Source: Parafrankia sp. EUN1f (GTDB lineage: Bacteria > Actinomycetota > Actinomycetes > Frankiales > Frankiaceae). Taken from it: a DNA stretch of 34,218 bases. The first letter of the stretch is position 1. Each line of letters starts with the position of its first letter. Made by a program: the position numbers and the translations under genes. A model generated the notes under the pieces. That model did not search any database. It was not told the origin of the DNA and saw only the letters and a list, made by a program, of their open reading frames with translations. The stretch lies in contig NZ_ADGX01000090.1 of NCBI RefSeq assembly GCF_000177675.1, positions 1 to 34,218 on the forward strand, in the 5' to 3' direction. Positions 24,944-33,579 of this stretch are shown here, one piece after another.

Positions 24944-26086
24944 ATGCGCACCGGCAGCACGATCCTCGTCACCGGGGTGACCGGCCAGGTCGCCAGGCCC
25001 CTGGCCGCCGCCCTCGCCCGGGAGCACACCGTCTACGGCGCGGCCCGCTTCCGCGACAGCGGCATCCGCGACGTTCTGACCGCTGCCGGTGTGCGCTGCG
25101 TACCGGTCAACCTTGTGACCGCAGGGCGGGACGGCCTCGCCGCCCTGCCCGAGCAGGTCGACCACGTGCTCCACTTCGGCGTGGTCAAGAGCAACCGGTG
25201 GGGCGTCGACCTCGACGGAAACGTCGGCGGGACGCTGGCACTCATGGAGCGCTACGCCGCCGCCCGGTCCTTCCTGCACTGCTCCTCCGGCGCCGTGTAC
25301 GCGGACGCGGGCGGCCCGGTCGACGCGGGCGGCGGCCCGGCGGGCGGGAGCGACGGCCCAGCGGGTGGGAGCGACGGCCCAGCGGGCGGGAGCGACGGCC
25401 CAGCGGGCGGGAGCGGCCCACGGGCGGGCGGGAGCGATGGCCCGGCGGGCGCGGGTTCGGGCGCGGGCGGCGGTGACCCTGCGGGGGCGGTCCGGCCCCT
25501 CGCCGAGGGCGACCGGCTCGGGGACAGCCACCATGTCCTGCCGTTCCTGGCCACCTACAGCGTCTGCAAGATCGCCGCGGAGGGGGCGGCCCGGTACGGT
25601 GCCACCCGTTTCGGGCTGCCGACGACGATCGCCCGCCTGAACATGCCGTACGGGCCCTTCGGTGGTCTCCCCCTCTACCACCTCGACATGATCGCCGCGG
25701 GCATGCCGGTAACCGTGCACCCCGACGGCCCCAGCCGCTACCAGCTGATCCACGACGACGACATCGTGGCGATGGTGCCCGCGCTGCTCGCCGCGGCCGA
25801 CGTGCCGGCAACGGTCGTGAACTGGGCCGGCGACGAGGCGGTCAGCGTCGAGCAGTGGTGCGCCGAGCTGGCCGCCCTCACCGGGCTGAGCCCGGTCATC
25901 GAGCCGTCACCGGAGAACCTGCGCGGAGTCGTGCTCGATCTGACGACCATGCACACCCTCGCCGGGCACGCCCGGGTCGACTGGCGGGAGGGGCTGCGCC
26001 GCAGCGTGGCCGCGCGCCGCCCCGACCTGCTGCGCCCCGAGCACCAGTCGTCGGCGCACCCCGGCCCCGGCCCCGCACCCGCCTGA
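24944..26086 (+). CDS. NAD-dependent epimerase/dehydratase with Gly-rich insertion
   Basis: The 380-residue extended-SDR protein begins with ILVTGVTGQVARPLAAALA (nucleotide site) and has FLHCSSGAVYAD (catalytic serine region) and YSVCKIAAE (YxxxK). Between serine and tyrosine, where the family normally has about 15 residues, lies an extra low-complexity block of roughly 55 residues built of GPAGGSD units (21-base tandem repeats, about 25315-25460). The rest continues normally (ARLNMPYGPFGG, YQLIHDDDIVAMVPALL, NWAGDEAVSVEQW). All catalytic residues remain in frame. The family acts on nucleotide sugars or hydroxy-ketones; here a 3-beta-hydroxysteroid-dehydrogenase-like role is possible. It follows the NDMA-type dehydrogenase by four bases and has a proline-rich C-terminal tail. 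Confidence 0.83.
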   Translation: MRTGSTILVTGVTGQVARPLAAALAREHTVYGAARFRDSGIRDVLTAAGVRCVPVNLVTAGRDGLAALPEQVDHVLHFGVVKSNRWGVDLDGNVGGTLALMERYAAARSFLHCSSGAVYADAGGPVDAGGGPAGGSDGPAGGSDGPAGGSDGPAGGSGPRAGGSDGPAGAGSGAGGGDPAGAVRPLAEGDRLGDSHHVLPFLATYSVCKIAAEGAARYGATRFGLPTTIARLNMPYGPFGGLPLYHLDMIAAGMPVTVHPDGPSRYQLIHDDDIVAMVPALLAAADVPATVVNWAGDEAVSVEQWCAELAALTGLSPVIEPSPENLRGVVLDLTTMHTLAGHARVDWREGLRRSVAARRPDLLRPEHQSSAHPGPGPAPA

Positions 26087-26154
26087 CCGCCTGGCCGCCT
26101 GACCGCCTGTAGCCACGTCATCGGGATGAGAGCGCGGGCTGCCACTGCTGCCGA

Positions 26155-26206
26155 GCAAGAAGTGAGGATCATGGCTGCTGCAGCAACCGAAATCCTCACT
26201 TCTTGC
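26155..26206. repeat. Dispersed hairpin repeat, copy D
   Basis: Perfect 15-base arms: GCAAGAAGTGAGGAT (26155-26169) and ATCCTCACTTCTTGC (26192-26206) around a 22-base loop containing CTGCTGCAGCAACCG. It is preceded by CTGCTGCCGA, the same flank as copies B and C. It lies 69 bases after the epimerase stop, so it may also end that operon. The rest of the gap 26087-26576 has short CCGCCTGA repeats and no gene. Confidence 0.78.
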
Positions 26207-26576
26207 GGATTGCCAAGCGACCTCGTGTCCCCTTTTGCCGCTATTGATGCTAATTGTTCGAGCTTCGCGGCGGCGCGGGATCCCCGGCGGGTCGGCGTGC
26301 GTCGGCGCGCGTCGGGTGAGCACGAACCACCGGGTCAATATGCGGTGGGCGCGTCACAGAATCCCGAGAAGTGGGTGATCGCAGGCCTCAACGCGTCGAG
26401 CCGCCGCTGCGGCTGCCGCCTGCCAGTGGCGATCCCAGCCGAGCCTCGACCTCGTGATCCAACCTCGTCGCCCCCACCCCCAGGTGCGCCCGGCGTGATC
26501 CGACCTCCCAGCACCGTCGCCGGTCGCCCCGGCACACGAGATCGGCGCGCAGGGTGGCTGGCGTCACAATGCAAAT

Positions 26577-26613
26577 CTGACGGGTCGCCAGAAACCGCCG
26601 GTACGCTTGCAAC
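26577..26613 (+). promoter_or_regulatory. Operator site 5 and leaderless promoter of tetR
   Basis: The palindrome CTGACGGGTCGCCAG (26577-26591) covers the probable -35 (TGACGG, 26578-26583). Eighteen bases later is the -10 TACGCT (26602-26607), six bases before GTG 26614. This geometry copies the LLM promoter at 18525 and suggests autoregulation by the TetR product. Confidence 0.65.
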
Positions 26614-27453
26614 GTGCGCAGAGCTGACGCTGCCGTCGCGGTCCCCCCGGTGGTCGAGACCCCGGTGCGCGAGACCCCTGCGGTCGCCACCGCGGCGATC
26701 AGGACCACACCGGCGTCCGTCGCCGACGCGAGCACCGGCACCGGCACCAGCACCGCAGGTGTCGGCACCGCAGGTGTCGGCACCACGGGTATCGGCACCG
26801 CGGTGAACACTCTTCGCGCCTCGGACGGGCGGGTTCCTGGCCGGCGCGGCATGGCGACCCGGCAACGGCTGCTCGACCAGACCTACGAGCTGCTGCGCAC
26901 CACGCCGTACCGGGAGCTCACGGTCGCCGACATCGGCCGCGCCGCCGGCACCTCGGCGGCCACCTTCTACCAGTACTTCGTCGACATCGAGGCGGCCATG
27001 CTGACGCTGGCCAACCAGGTCGCCGCCGAGGGCGCGAAGCTGTCGGAGCTCGTCGACCAGCGGCCGTGGCGGGGCGCCGCCGGCTGGCAGAACGCCAGCA
27101 CCCTCGTGGACGGCATCCTCACGTTCTGGGCCCACCACCAGCCCGTGCTCCGCGTCGTCGACCTGCTCACCGAGGAGGGCGACCAGCGCTTCCGCCGGGT
27201 GCGGGTGGACATGCTCAACGAGATCACCCGCGCACTCGCCGCGGTCATCGCCGAGGCGCAGACCCGGGCCGGCCGGGTGGCGGAGGTCGCCCCGATGGCG
27301 ATGGCAGGGGCGCTGGTGTCCATGCTCGCGCACGTGGCCTCGCACCGGGCCGGCTTCGAGGCGTGGGAGATCCCGATCGACGAGATGCGGGAAGCCATGA
27401 CCAGGCTGGTCTTCTGGGGCGTCGTCGGCCCACGCGTCCCCAAGCACCTCTGA
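26614..27453 (+). CDS. TetR-family regulator with long N-terminal extension
   Basis: The 279-residue frame starts at GTG 26614. Residues 1-79 are low complexity (Thr/Val/Ala/Gly), including five-residue repeats TAGVG, TAGVG, TTGIG coded by 15-base units near 26750-26800. The TetR helix-turn-helix begins at M80 (ATRQRLLDQTYELLRTTPYRE, LTVADIGRAAGTSAATFYQYF), and the ligand domain fills the rest. The start is supported by a -10 six bases upstream; ATG 26851 is an alternative giving a normal 200-residue TetR. It lies at the end of the catabolic island and carries the same 15-bp palindrome in its promoter as four other promoters, making it the best candidate for the protein that binds that motif. 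The ligand is unknown, possibly an acyl-CoA or oxidised isoprenoid. Confidence 0.82.
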   Translation: MRRADAAVAVPPVVETPVRETPAVATAAIRTTPASVADASTGTGTSTAGVGTAGVGTTGIGTAVNTLRASDGRVPGRRGMATRQRLLDQTYELLRTTPYRELTVADIGRAAGTSAATFYQYFVDIEAAMLTLANQVAAEGAKLSELVDQRPWRGAAGWQNASTLVDGILTFWAHHQPVLRVVDLLTEEGDQRFRRVRVDMLNEITRALAAVIAEAQTRAGRVAEVAPMAMAGALVSMLAHVASHRAGFEAWEIPIDEMREAMTRLVFWGVVGPRVPKHL

Positions 27454-27504
27454 CCAGACCTGCACCTCTGACCACACCAGCGCCGCTGACCGCGCCGCAT
27501 CCGG

Positions 27505-27834
27505 CTATCGCGCGTCTGCCAGCCACTCCCGCACGGCGCGCATCGCGGTGCCCGAGCTGTCCTCGTCGATGCCCCGGCCGAGATCGTCGATGGAGACGCC
27601 GGCCAGCGCGTCACGCCACGCCTTCTCCGCGGCCGCCATCGCCCGGGCGATGGCGCACTGCCCGGAGCACTGATCATCGGGCACGGCCAGCGGGCCGTTC
27701 CGGCGGATCTCGGTGCAGCGGAACGCGGGCTCGGGCCCGTCGATGGCCTGCACGACCTGCAGAACAGTGATCTGCGCGGCGGGTCGGCCCGGGGGCGGGC
27801 GCCTGGCTCTGGATCGTCTCCTTTCGAGGCACAA
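27505..27834 (-). pseudogene. Rrf2 regulator remnant lacking DNA-binding half
   Basis: Only the C-terminal part of an Rrf2-type regulator can be read: GRPAAQITVLQVVQAIDG, then PEPAFRCTEIRRNGP and CSGQCAIARAMAAAEKAW. This corresponds to the region after the winged helix and includes the three cysteines that bind an iron-sulphur cluster or sense nitric oxide in the family. The first 60 to 65 residues with the helix-turn-helix are missing: upstream codons give an arginine/proline-rich string and no credible start (a TTG at 27834). Only 27 bases separate it from the end of the NmrA-like gene, so the 5' half was probably deleted. Rrf2 genes often sit beside NmrA-like reductases and control them; that control would be lost here. 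Confidence 0.65.
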
Positions 27835-27861
27835 AACCCGTCGAGAACGGCGTGCAGGCGG

Positions 27862-28725
27862 TCAGTCGGCGGGGTAGGCGGAACGGCCCTGGCGGAGAAG
27901 GTCGGCGAGTGAGGTCGCCGGATGGCCGGTCAGCTCTGGCACGTCCGAGGTGACGATGGCGAGTTCACCTGCGGCGATGGCCGTATATGTCGACACCCAG
28001 GCATCGACCTGCCACTCGGGTGCCCCGTAGCTGGCACGGGAGGCGTACGCCTCGTCGACCGTCTCGGGATGGTAGACGATCCGCCGACCGGCTGCGTCAG
28101 AGACAACAGCGGCCACTTCATCAAGGGTCAGCGCCTCGGGGCCGGTCAGCGAATAGGTCCGGGCAGCATGCGGGAGCGGGTTGAGCAGGACCGCCGTGGC
28201 GGCGTCGGCGATGTCGTCCTGGGCGACGGGGGCAACCTTCCCGTTCCCGGCTGGGCCCCGTATGACGTCATCCGAGCCGACCAGTGCGGTCATGAAATCG
28301 GCGTAGAGATTGTCGCGCAGGAAGGTGAACCTCATGCCGGCGCCCGCGTCGCGGATGTGCTGCTCGGTGGCGGCGTGGTCGCGCCCCAACGTGAACGTGC
28401 ACGTCGGTGTCGCGCCGTAGAACGAGATGTACACCAGGTGCTCAACGCCGGCGGCGGCCGCCGCGTCCACGAACGTCTGATGCTGCCCGATCCGGTCCGG
28501 GGTCTCCGCGGCGGACACCATCAGCAGCGTCGTGACCCCGGCCAGCGCGGCGCGTGCGTTGTCCGGCTCGCCGAAGGACGCACGGGCGACGGAGGCCGCG
28601 GGCAGGCTTGGCGCGCGCGCCGGATCCCGGACTACCAGGCGCTGCGCGACACCCGCCGCGGCCAGCCGGCGCGCGACGCGACCGCCCAGCCGCCCGGACG
28701 CGCCGGTCACGGCGATCAGGCCCAC
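27862..28725 (-). CDS. NmrA-like NAD(P)-binding reductase
   Basis: 287 residues from GTG 28725, chosen for GAAGG ten bases upstream and because the protein then begins directly with the nucleotide motif (GLIAVTGASGRLGGRVARRL). A longer form from 28779 is possible. Further family features: arginine after strand 2 (RLVVRDPARAP), suggesting NADP preference; GVTTLLMVSA; GVEHLVYISFYGATP; FTFLRDNLYADF; and VAQDDIADAATAVLLNP. The protein is an atypical SDR of the NmrA/YwnB type, without a clear YxxxK, often a redox sensor or quinone/NADPH reductase. An Rrf2 remnant lies immediately downstream on the same strand. The function is inferred from the fold only. Confidence 0.82.
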   Translation of the reverse strand: MGLIAVTGASGRLGGRVARRLAAAGVAQRLVVRDPARAPSLPAASVARASFGEPDNARAALAGVTTLLMVSAAETPDRIGQHQTFVDAAAAAGVEHLVYISFYGATPTCTFTLGRDHAATEQHIRDAGAGMRFTFLRDNLYADFMTALVGSDDVIRGPAGNGKVAPVAQDDIADAATAVLLNPLPHAARTYSLTGPEALTLDEVAAVVSDAAGRRIVYHPETVDEAYASRASYGAPEWQVDAWVSTYTAIAAGELAIVTSDVPELTGHPATSLADLLRQGRSAYPAD

Positions 28726-28960
28726 GCTGGCTGTGCCTTCGGCGTCGGTTGGCAGCTCTGCACCGACCCAGCCAAGCACTGTGCGATCGGGTCCGCACGG
28801 ACGTCGGATGAATTCCGGGCGATGGTGGCTACCGTTCGGGGGCTGAGGCCGTCATCGCCTGGGTACACGGCGGCCTTCTCGCCACGCGCCCCACCCCGCG
28901 CCCGATTTCCGACTTCGCCACTCCTGACTTCGCCACTCCTGACCGATGATTCGCGCCCCG

Positions 28961-28992
28961 CGCAGGGGTCTAACACCCGCAGGGGTCTAACA
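28961..28992. repeat. Direct repeat CGCAGGGGTCTAACA, two copies
   Basis: Two exact 15-base copies 17 bases apart, about 20 bases upstream of the hydrolase start, preceded by another doublet of GACTTCGCCACTCCT (about 28911-28945). It may be a regulator site or a simple tandem duplication. Confidence 0.5.
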
Positions 28993-29018
28993 GACAAGGC
29001 GAGGTAGGTGTGGGTGGG

Positions 29019-29729
29019 ATGACTGAGATGGACGAGATGGACGAGCGGGTGCCGGGAGGGCGACGGACGTTCGCGCTGATCCCTGGGGCCGGCGGCGCGG
29101 GGATCTACTGGCACCGGGTCGTGCCGTTGCTGCGCGCGGCGGGCCATGAGGTGGTCGCCGTCGATCTGCCCGGCGGCGACCCGGGCGCGGGTCTGCCGGA
29201 GTACGCCGCCGTGGTCGAGGCCGCGGTGAAAGGACGGCCTGACGTGGTGCTGGTCGCGCAGTCGCTCGGCGGGTTCACAGCACCGCTGGTAGCCGAGCTG
29301 GTTCCGGTGCGCGCGATCGTGTTCGTGAACGCGATGATCCCCGTTCCGGGCGAGACCCCGGGAGCCTGGTGGGACAGCACCGGGCAGCCCCAGGCCTACG
29401 CCGCCGCGGCCGAGCGCGGCGGCTACAGCACCGAGTTCGACCTCGAGACGTACTTTCTGCACGACCTGTCCGCGGAGGACGCAGCGGCGATCTCGGCGGA
29501 TCCTCGCCCCGAGGACGATGTCGTGTTCGGTTCCGCCTGCGCGTTCGGCGGATGGCCACCGGTCCCGATCCGCGTGGTCGCCGGCACCGACGACCGGTTC
29601 TTCCCGGTGGAGTTCCAGCGCCGGGTGGCGCGGGACCGGCTGGGCATCGACGCCGACGTCCTGCCGGGCGGCCATCTGCTCGCCCTTTCACAGCCCGAGG
29701 CGCTCGCGCGCTACCTGCGGGGGATTTGA
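29019..29729 (+). CDS. Alpha/beta hydrolase
   Basis: 236 residues from ATG 29019; GTG 29010, five bases after GAGG, is an alternative start. The protein has the small alpha/beta-hydrolase layout: oxyanion region TFALIPGAGGAGIYWHRV, nucleophile elbow VLVAQSLGGFTAP (serine in AQSLGG), acid in VVAGTDDRFFPVEFQ and histidine in LPGGHLLALSQPEAL. All triad members are present. Related proteins hydrolyse esters or small lactones; some resemble plant salicylate/methyl-ester esterases. It is not visibly linked to the catabolic island. The substrate is unknown. The 230-base gap upstream has two sets of short direct repeats and no gene. Confidence 0.85.
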   Translation: MTEMDEMDERVPGGRRTFALIPGAGGAGIYWHRVVPLLRAAGHEVVAVDLPGGDPGAGLPEYAAVVEAAVKGRPDVVLVAQSLGGFTAPLVAELVPVRAIVFVNAMIPVPGETPGAWWDSTGQPQAYAAAAERGGYSTEFDLETYFLHDLSAEDAAAISADPRPEDDVVFGSACAFGGWPPVPIRVVAGTDDRFFPVEFQRRVARDRLGIDADVLPGGHLLALSQPEALARYLRGI

Positions 29730-29803
29730 TCACCAGGCGGCGAGTCCGACCGACTGGGGTCGAGGCGTTCGAGCTGGACTGAGGTCGTGGTCACGCTGCA
29801 CGT

Positions 29804-29886
29804 TCAGAGCGCGGCGACGAACTCCTCCACCGACAACCCGGTATCTTGACCACATCCCCGCCTGGTAGCACGGGAAGAGGTGGCAT
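29804..29886 (-). pseudogene. hicA: hicA toxin gene reduced to its two ends
   Basis: The ATG at 29886 overlaps the hicB stop by one base (TGATG), the usual coupling. The first codons read MPPLPVLPGGDVVKI, like a HicA N terminus (GRDVVRxL). After the bases GTCAAGATACCGGG the frame changes, and a second frame reads DTGLSVEEFVAAL followed by stop (29804-29806), matching the C terminus of HicA (RDTGLSVEEFxxLL). The middle, including the double-stranded-RNA-binding fold and the catalytic histidine, is absent, so roughly 150 bases appear deleted. The product cannot be a toxin. The identification rests on short terminal matches plus gene position. Confidence 0.6.
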
Positions 29887-30092
29887 CAGGCGACGTCCTG
29901 CACGATCGTCAGAACCGGTGGAACACCGATCTCCTCGATGACCAGGCTGACCGCCTCGTAGAGATCAGCGACCGCCTCCTCGGGCGAAGCACCGAGCCCG
30001 TGCGCACCACCACTGGGGAACGACGCGTGCGCGGCCCAGGTGCCGTCCTCCTCCTGCTCCAGCTCATAGGGGATCTGGACCATCCGCTTCAT
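29886..30092 (-). CDS. hicB: HicB-family antitoxin, now without its toxin
   Basis: A 68-residue protein, MKRMVQIPYELEQEEDGTW, then AAHASFPSGGAHGLGASPEE, AVADLYEAVSLVIEEIG and VPPVLTIVQDVA. This is the short HicB form with the partial RNase-H-like fold that neutralises HicA, with no separate DNA-binding domain. The ATG at 30092 follows a -10 TACAGT (minus strand, 30105-30100) by seven bases, so it may be translated without a leader; ATG 30083 is an alternative. The reading frame is intact although hicA downstream is internally deleted, so it is either under other selection or recently orphaned. Confidence 0.75.
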   Translation of the reverse strand: MKRMVQIPYELEQEEDGTWAAHASFPSGGAHGLGASPEEAVADLYEAVSLVIEEIGVPPVLTIVQDVA

Positions 30093-30315
30093 GACGCTCA
30101 CTGTACGCCGCAGGCCACAGGGCTCGCAGTACTCACGATCATGTCCCAGATCCCCGCCTGGCTGTGTTCGCCTCGGACGGACCTCTCCGGAAAGCCACCA
30201 CCGACGGCACGGACGTACGACAGAACGCGGTAGCGACACAGGCCCACCGGGCCTCTGTGCGCGCAGCGCAAACGGTCTGCGCGCATTCGTGACCGCAAGC
30301 TAGGGTGATCACATC

Positions 30316-30366
30316 ATGGCGGGATCTGTGGGGGTGGGGCGGCGCACCCACCCAGAAGCCCGGTGA
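30316..30366 (+). CDS. Possible 16-codon leader peptide before kinase
   Basis: ATG 30316 starts a short frame (MAGSVGVGRRTHPEAR) ending in a TGA that overlaps the kinase GTG start (GTGA at 30363-30366). A -10-like TAGGGT lies at 30301-30306. It could couple translation of the kinase. It is too short to exclude chance. Confidence 0.3.
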   Translation: MAGSVGVGRRTHPEAR

Positions 30367-33010
30367 TCATCGGGCGGGAGCGGCTCGAGAAGGCGCTGCC
30401 CGGCTATTCCATCGGCGACCGGCTGGGGTCCGGAGCGTTCGGGCTGGTGCTGGCCGGGCACGACCAGCAGGCTGACCGCCCGGTGGCCATCAAGATCGTG
30501 GAGGCTGACGGATCCGAGCAGGCGACCCGCGGCTTCGAGTCCGAGGCCCAGGTGCTGAGCGGCCTCGACCATCCCCATGTGGTGAAGGCGTTCGACTATG
30601 TCGAGACCGAAGGCCTGTGCCTGGTCGTGATGGAGTTGATGGCCGGCGGCACGCTGACCAGCCGGCGGGCCGGAATGGCGCCGGAACAGGCCTGCGCGGT
30701 GGGGCTGGCGGTGGCCGCCGCACTGGCACACGCGCACGGCCGCGGCGTGCTGCACCGCGACATCAAGGCCGACAACATCCTGTTCGCGGCGGACGGCACC
30801 CCCAAGGTCGGCGACTTCGGGATCGCGAAACTGTTCGAAGGATCCGCGGCGACAGCCAGCGGCCGGGTCGGCACGCCGATGTACATGGCGCCGGAGCAGA
30901 TAGCAAGCGGCCGGCTGGGGCCGGCGACGGATCTGTACGCCCTGGGAGTCGTCCTCTACCAGCTGCTCACCGGAGCACCACCATTCGACCCGAAACAGTC
31001 GCTGCCCGCACTGTGGAACCAGCACCTGAACGACCCGCCACGGCCGATGACCGGCGTGGCAGCCCCGGTGGAGCCGGTGGTGCTGCGCGCACTGGCGAAG
31101 GCCCCCGCCGACCGGCACCCCGACGCCACCGCGTTCGCACTCGATCTCGCCCGCGCGGCCACCGAGGCCTACGGAGCGAACTGGACGGCTCGCGCCGGGG
31201 TGCCGCTAAACCTCGACGACGACATCCGTCGCCTCGCCAGCCCACCGCCACCGCCACCGGCACCGGCGTCTATCCGGTCCCTCCAGCCACCCGCCGGTGA
31301 CGATGACGACGAGACCGTCCCGGCGGAACGTGGCGAGGCCGTGGGCCGCGCGGAATCACCGCGGCCAGAGGGCTTCCGGCGGCAAGGCCGCCGGCGGTGG
31401 ACCAGAGTGGCCGGGGTAGCCGTGGTGCTGGCCACAGCGGTTCCGCTGGTGCTCTGGCGCGCCCTCGGAGCAGCCGAACCACCGGCCGAAACAGGCCCGG
31501 CGGCGGTCTCTCGGCGGCTGGCCGCCGCGGCGTCCCGGCTCGCGGACGATCAGCCGGACCTCGCCCGGCGGATGGCCGTGGCCGCCTACCGCACCGCCCC
31601 ACCCCCGAAGCTCGGGCCAGCCTGCTCGCACGCCTCGTCCCCGCCGGCCACCCGCTGGCCACCCTCACCGGCCACCCGACGGCCATCGCCGACCTGGAGT
31701 TCAGCCCGAACGGGAACCTGCTCGTCACCCACGGCAGCGTCGACAGCGCCACCAGGCTGTGGAACGCCGCCGCCAGCGGTGGAGATGACATCGAGCCCCT
31801 CGCCGTCCTCGACCAGGACAGCCAGGGCGTCACCGGCCCGCTGGCGGGGGGTGCGATATCCAGCCTGGTGCGCGGTGCGATCTTCAGCCCGGGCAGTGAC
31901 CTGCTCGCCACCTACAGCAGGGGCACCGTCCAGCTCTGGGAGGCCGCCGCCCATGGCACGGACGTCACGCCGCTCGCCACCTTCCCGGGTGAATCGGCGG
32001 AGTTCAGCCCGGGCAGCGACCTGCTGGTCACCCTTGACGATGCCACTTCCCGGGTGTGGCCCACCACCGCCCACGGCACGGACGTCACGCCGCTGGCCAC
32101 CCTCGGCCCGGCTGGGGAGGTGACCGCCGTGGAGTTCAGCCCACGCGGCGGGCTGCTCGCCGTCGCCGGCGGCGGCACCGTCCAGCTGTGGGACACCAGC
32201 ACCCTCGGCCAGGGCATCCAGCCACTCGCCAGCCTGACCGGCACCGGCGAGGTCACCAGGATGGAGTTCAGCCCGGACGGCACGCGGCTCGCGACCGAGG
32301 ACACCACCGACAACACCGTGCGCCTGTGGGAAACCACCCGCCACGACCAGAAGGCCCCGCGGGCCGTCCTCACCGGTGACAGCGACCTGAGGGGTGCGAC
32401 CTTCAGCCCGGACGGACACCAGCTTCTCACCTACGGCGGCGCATCCGCGCGGGTGTGGGATTCCGAGGTCCAGGGCCAGAACGCCCGGCCACAGGCCGTT
32501 CTCACCGGCAACATCAACGATGCGACGTTCAGCCCGGACGGAAAACTGGTCGCCACCAGCGCCTGGGGCGGTGACGTCCAGCTGTGGGACAGCGGTGCGC
32601 GCGGCGAGGAGATGACGCCGCTGGCCACCCTCACCGATGTCATCGGCAACGGCGAGACCACCGAGTCGGCGCAGGCCCAGCCCGACTTCTCGAACATGAT
32701 GTTCAGCCCGGACGGCGCGCTGCTCGCCACGTCCAGCGTCAGGACCGTCCGGCTGTGGGACACCACCGCCCGCGGCACCGTCAGGCCGCTGGTCACCCTC
32801 CCCGGCCAGCCCGGCTTCCCGTACCAGGCGGAATTCAGCCCGGACGGCCGCACCCTCGCCATCAACAGCTACGACGGCGCGCCCCGGCTGTGGGATGTGG
32901 ACCCCGCTCGCCTGGCGGCGGCTGCCTGCGCGGTGCGGACGAACGCGCTCACCGCGGCGGAGTGGAACGCCGTGCTTCCCGACGCCCCCTACGACCCGCC
33001 CTGCTCCTGA
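30363..33010 (+). CDS. Ser/Thr kinase-WD40 membrane protein, broken by -1 frameshift
   Basis: The first part (GTG 30363 to about 31600) is a Hanks-type kinase: glycine loop GDRLGSGAFGLV, K44 in VAIKI, HRDIKADN with D133, DFG at 151-153, MAPEQ, and one membrane helix (about 349-365). After AVAAYRTAP near 31600 the frame fails, and the continuation TPEARASLLARLVPAGHPLATL lies in the -1 frame and runs to the stop at 33010. This second part has nine WD40-like blades marked by FSPDG-type motifs and [RQ]LW ends, and the usual AVRTNALTAAEW tail. Restoring one C in GCCCCACCCCCGAA (31596-31609) joins both into a protein of about 880 residues, a common kinase-propeller type in Frankia and relatives. 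Without it the kinase ends at 32123 in nonsense sequence. Mutation, sequence error or slippage are all possible. Confidence 0.85.
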
Positions 33011-33043
33011 CCGAGGCCCAAGACCTCCTGCGCGGTCGGCGGC

Positions 33044-33165
33044 TCAGCTGCCGGGACCGACCAGCAGGCCGGCCCAGCTGTCGACGAGTTCGTCGGCATC
33101 TGCTCGCGGGTGATCTTCCAGTCGGCGTCGCCCCAGTTCTGGGCGACGTAGTCGAGCTGGGCCAT
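33044..33165 (-). pseudogene. Short frameshifted gene remnant
   Basis: From ATG 33165 one frame reads MAQLDYVAQNWGDADWKITREQ; a neighbouring frame continues ADELVDSWAGLLVGPGS and stops at 33044. Both pieces have plausible amino-acid composition, unlike other frames here, so this may be the tail of a decayed gene. I do not recognise the family. A weak hairpin GGTCGG/CCGACC (33034-33062) overlaps its end. Confidence 0.25.
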
Positions 33166-33579
33166 GGCCAGGACGCCTTTGAAGTGGCGCTGGTGCGGTG
33201 CGAAGCGACCGGCCTGCGGCCTCCGATCAGGCCGCCAGCACCCGATCACGACAAACCAGAGGTGAACGCCACGTAAAAACTGTGGCGCCGTGGTCCGGCA
33301 TTACCGCCCGAGGCCCACCGGGCGACTCAACCTTCATGCACACCGTTCGGCCTGGTCAGTGCCTTCGAAAGCCGCCTGGCGCTGGCTGACCTCAGCCGAC
33401 GGCGGCTCGCGGCAGGGATCGCGCGCTGCCCGCGGGCCCGCGACACATGGTGGGCTCGGCTATTCTTCTCCGCGCACATCGGGAACGAAATCACTCGAAA
33501 GCAGATGTACCGCGCTGATCTCGCGGCACCGCGGAACATTTCATGCCCGGTGGCGGACAGGGAAAGGGCCCAGTAGGCC
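33166..33579. other. Gene-free stretch before the last gene
   Basis: No gene was recognised. A small hairpin CGCCAC (33267-33272)/GTGGCG (33282-33287) is followed by mixed sequence of lower GC than the neighbours near 33470-33550. It should contain the promoter of the gene starting at 33580. Confidence 0.4.

Noticed and set aside
31596-31609. Programmed -1 ribosomal frameshift in the kinase-WD40 gene
   Set aside because: No proper slippery heptamer (XXXYYYZ) is in register and no strong stem follows; loss of one C is simpler.
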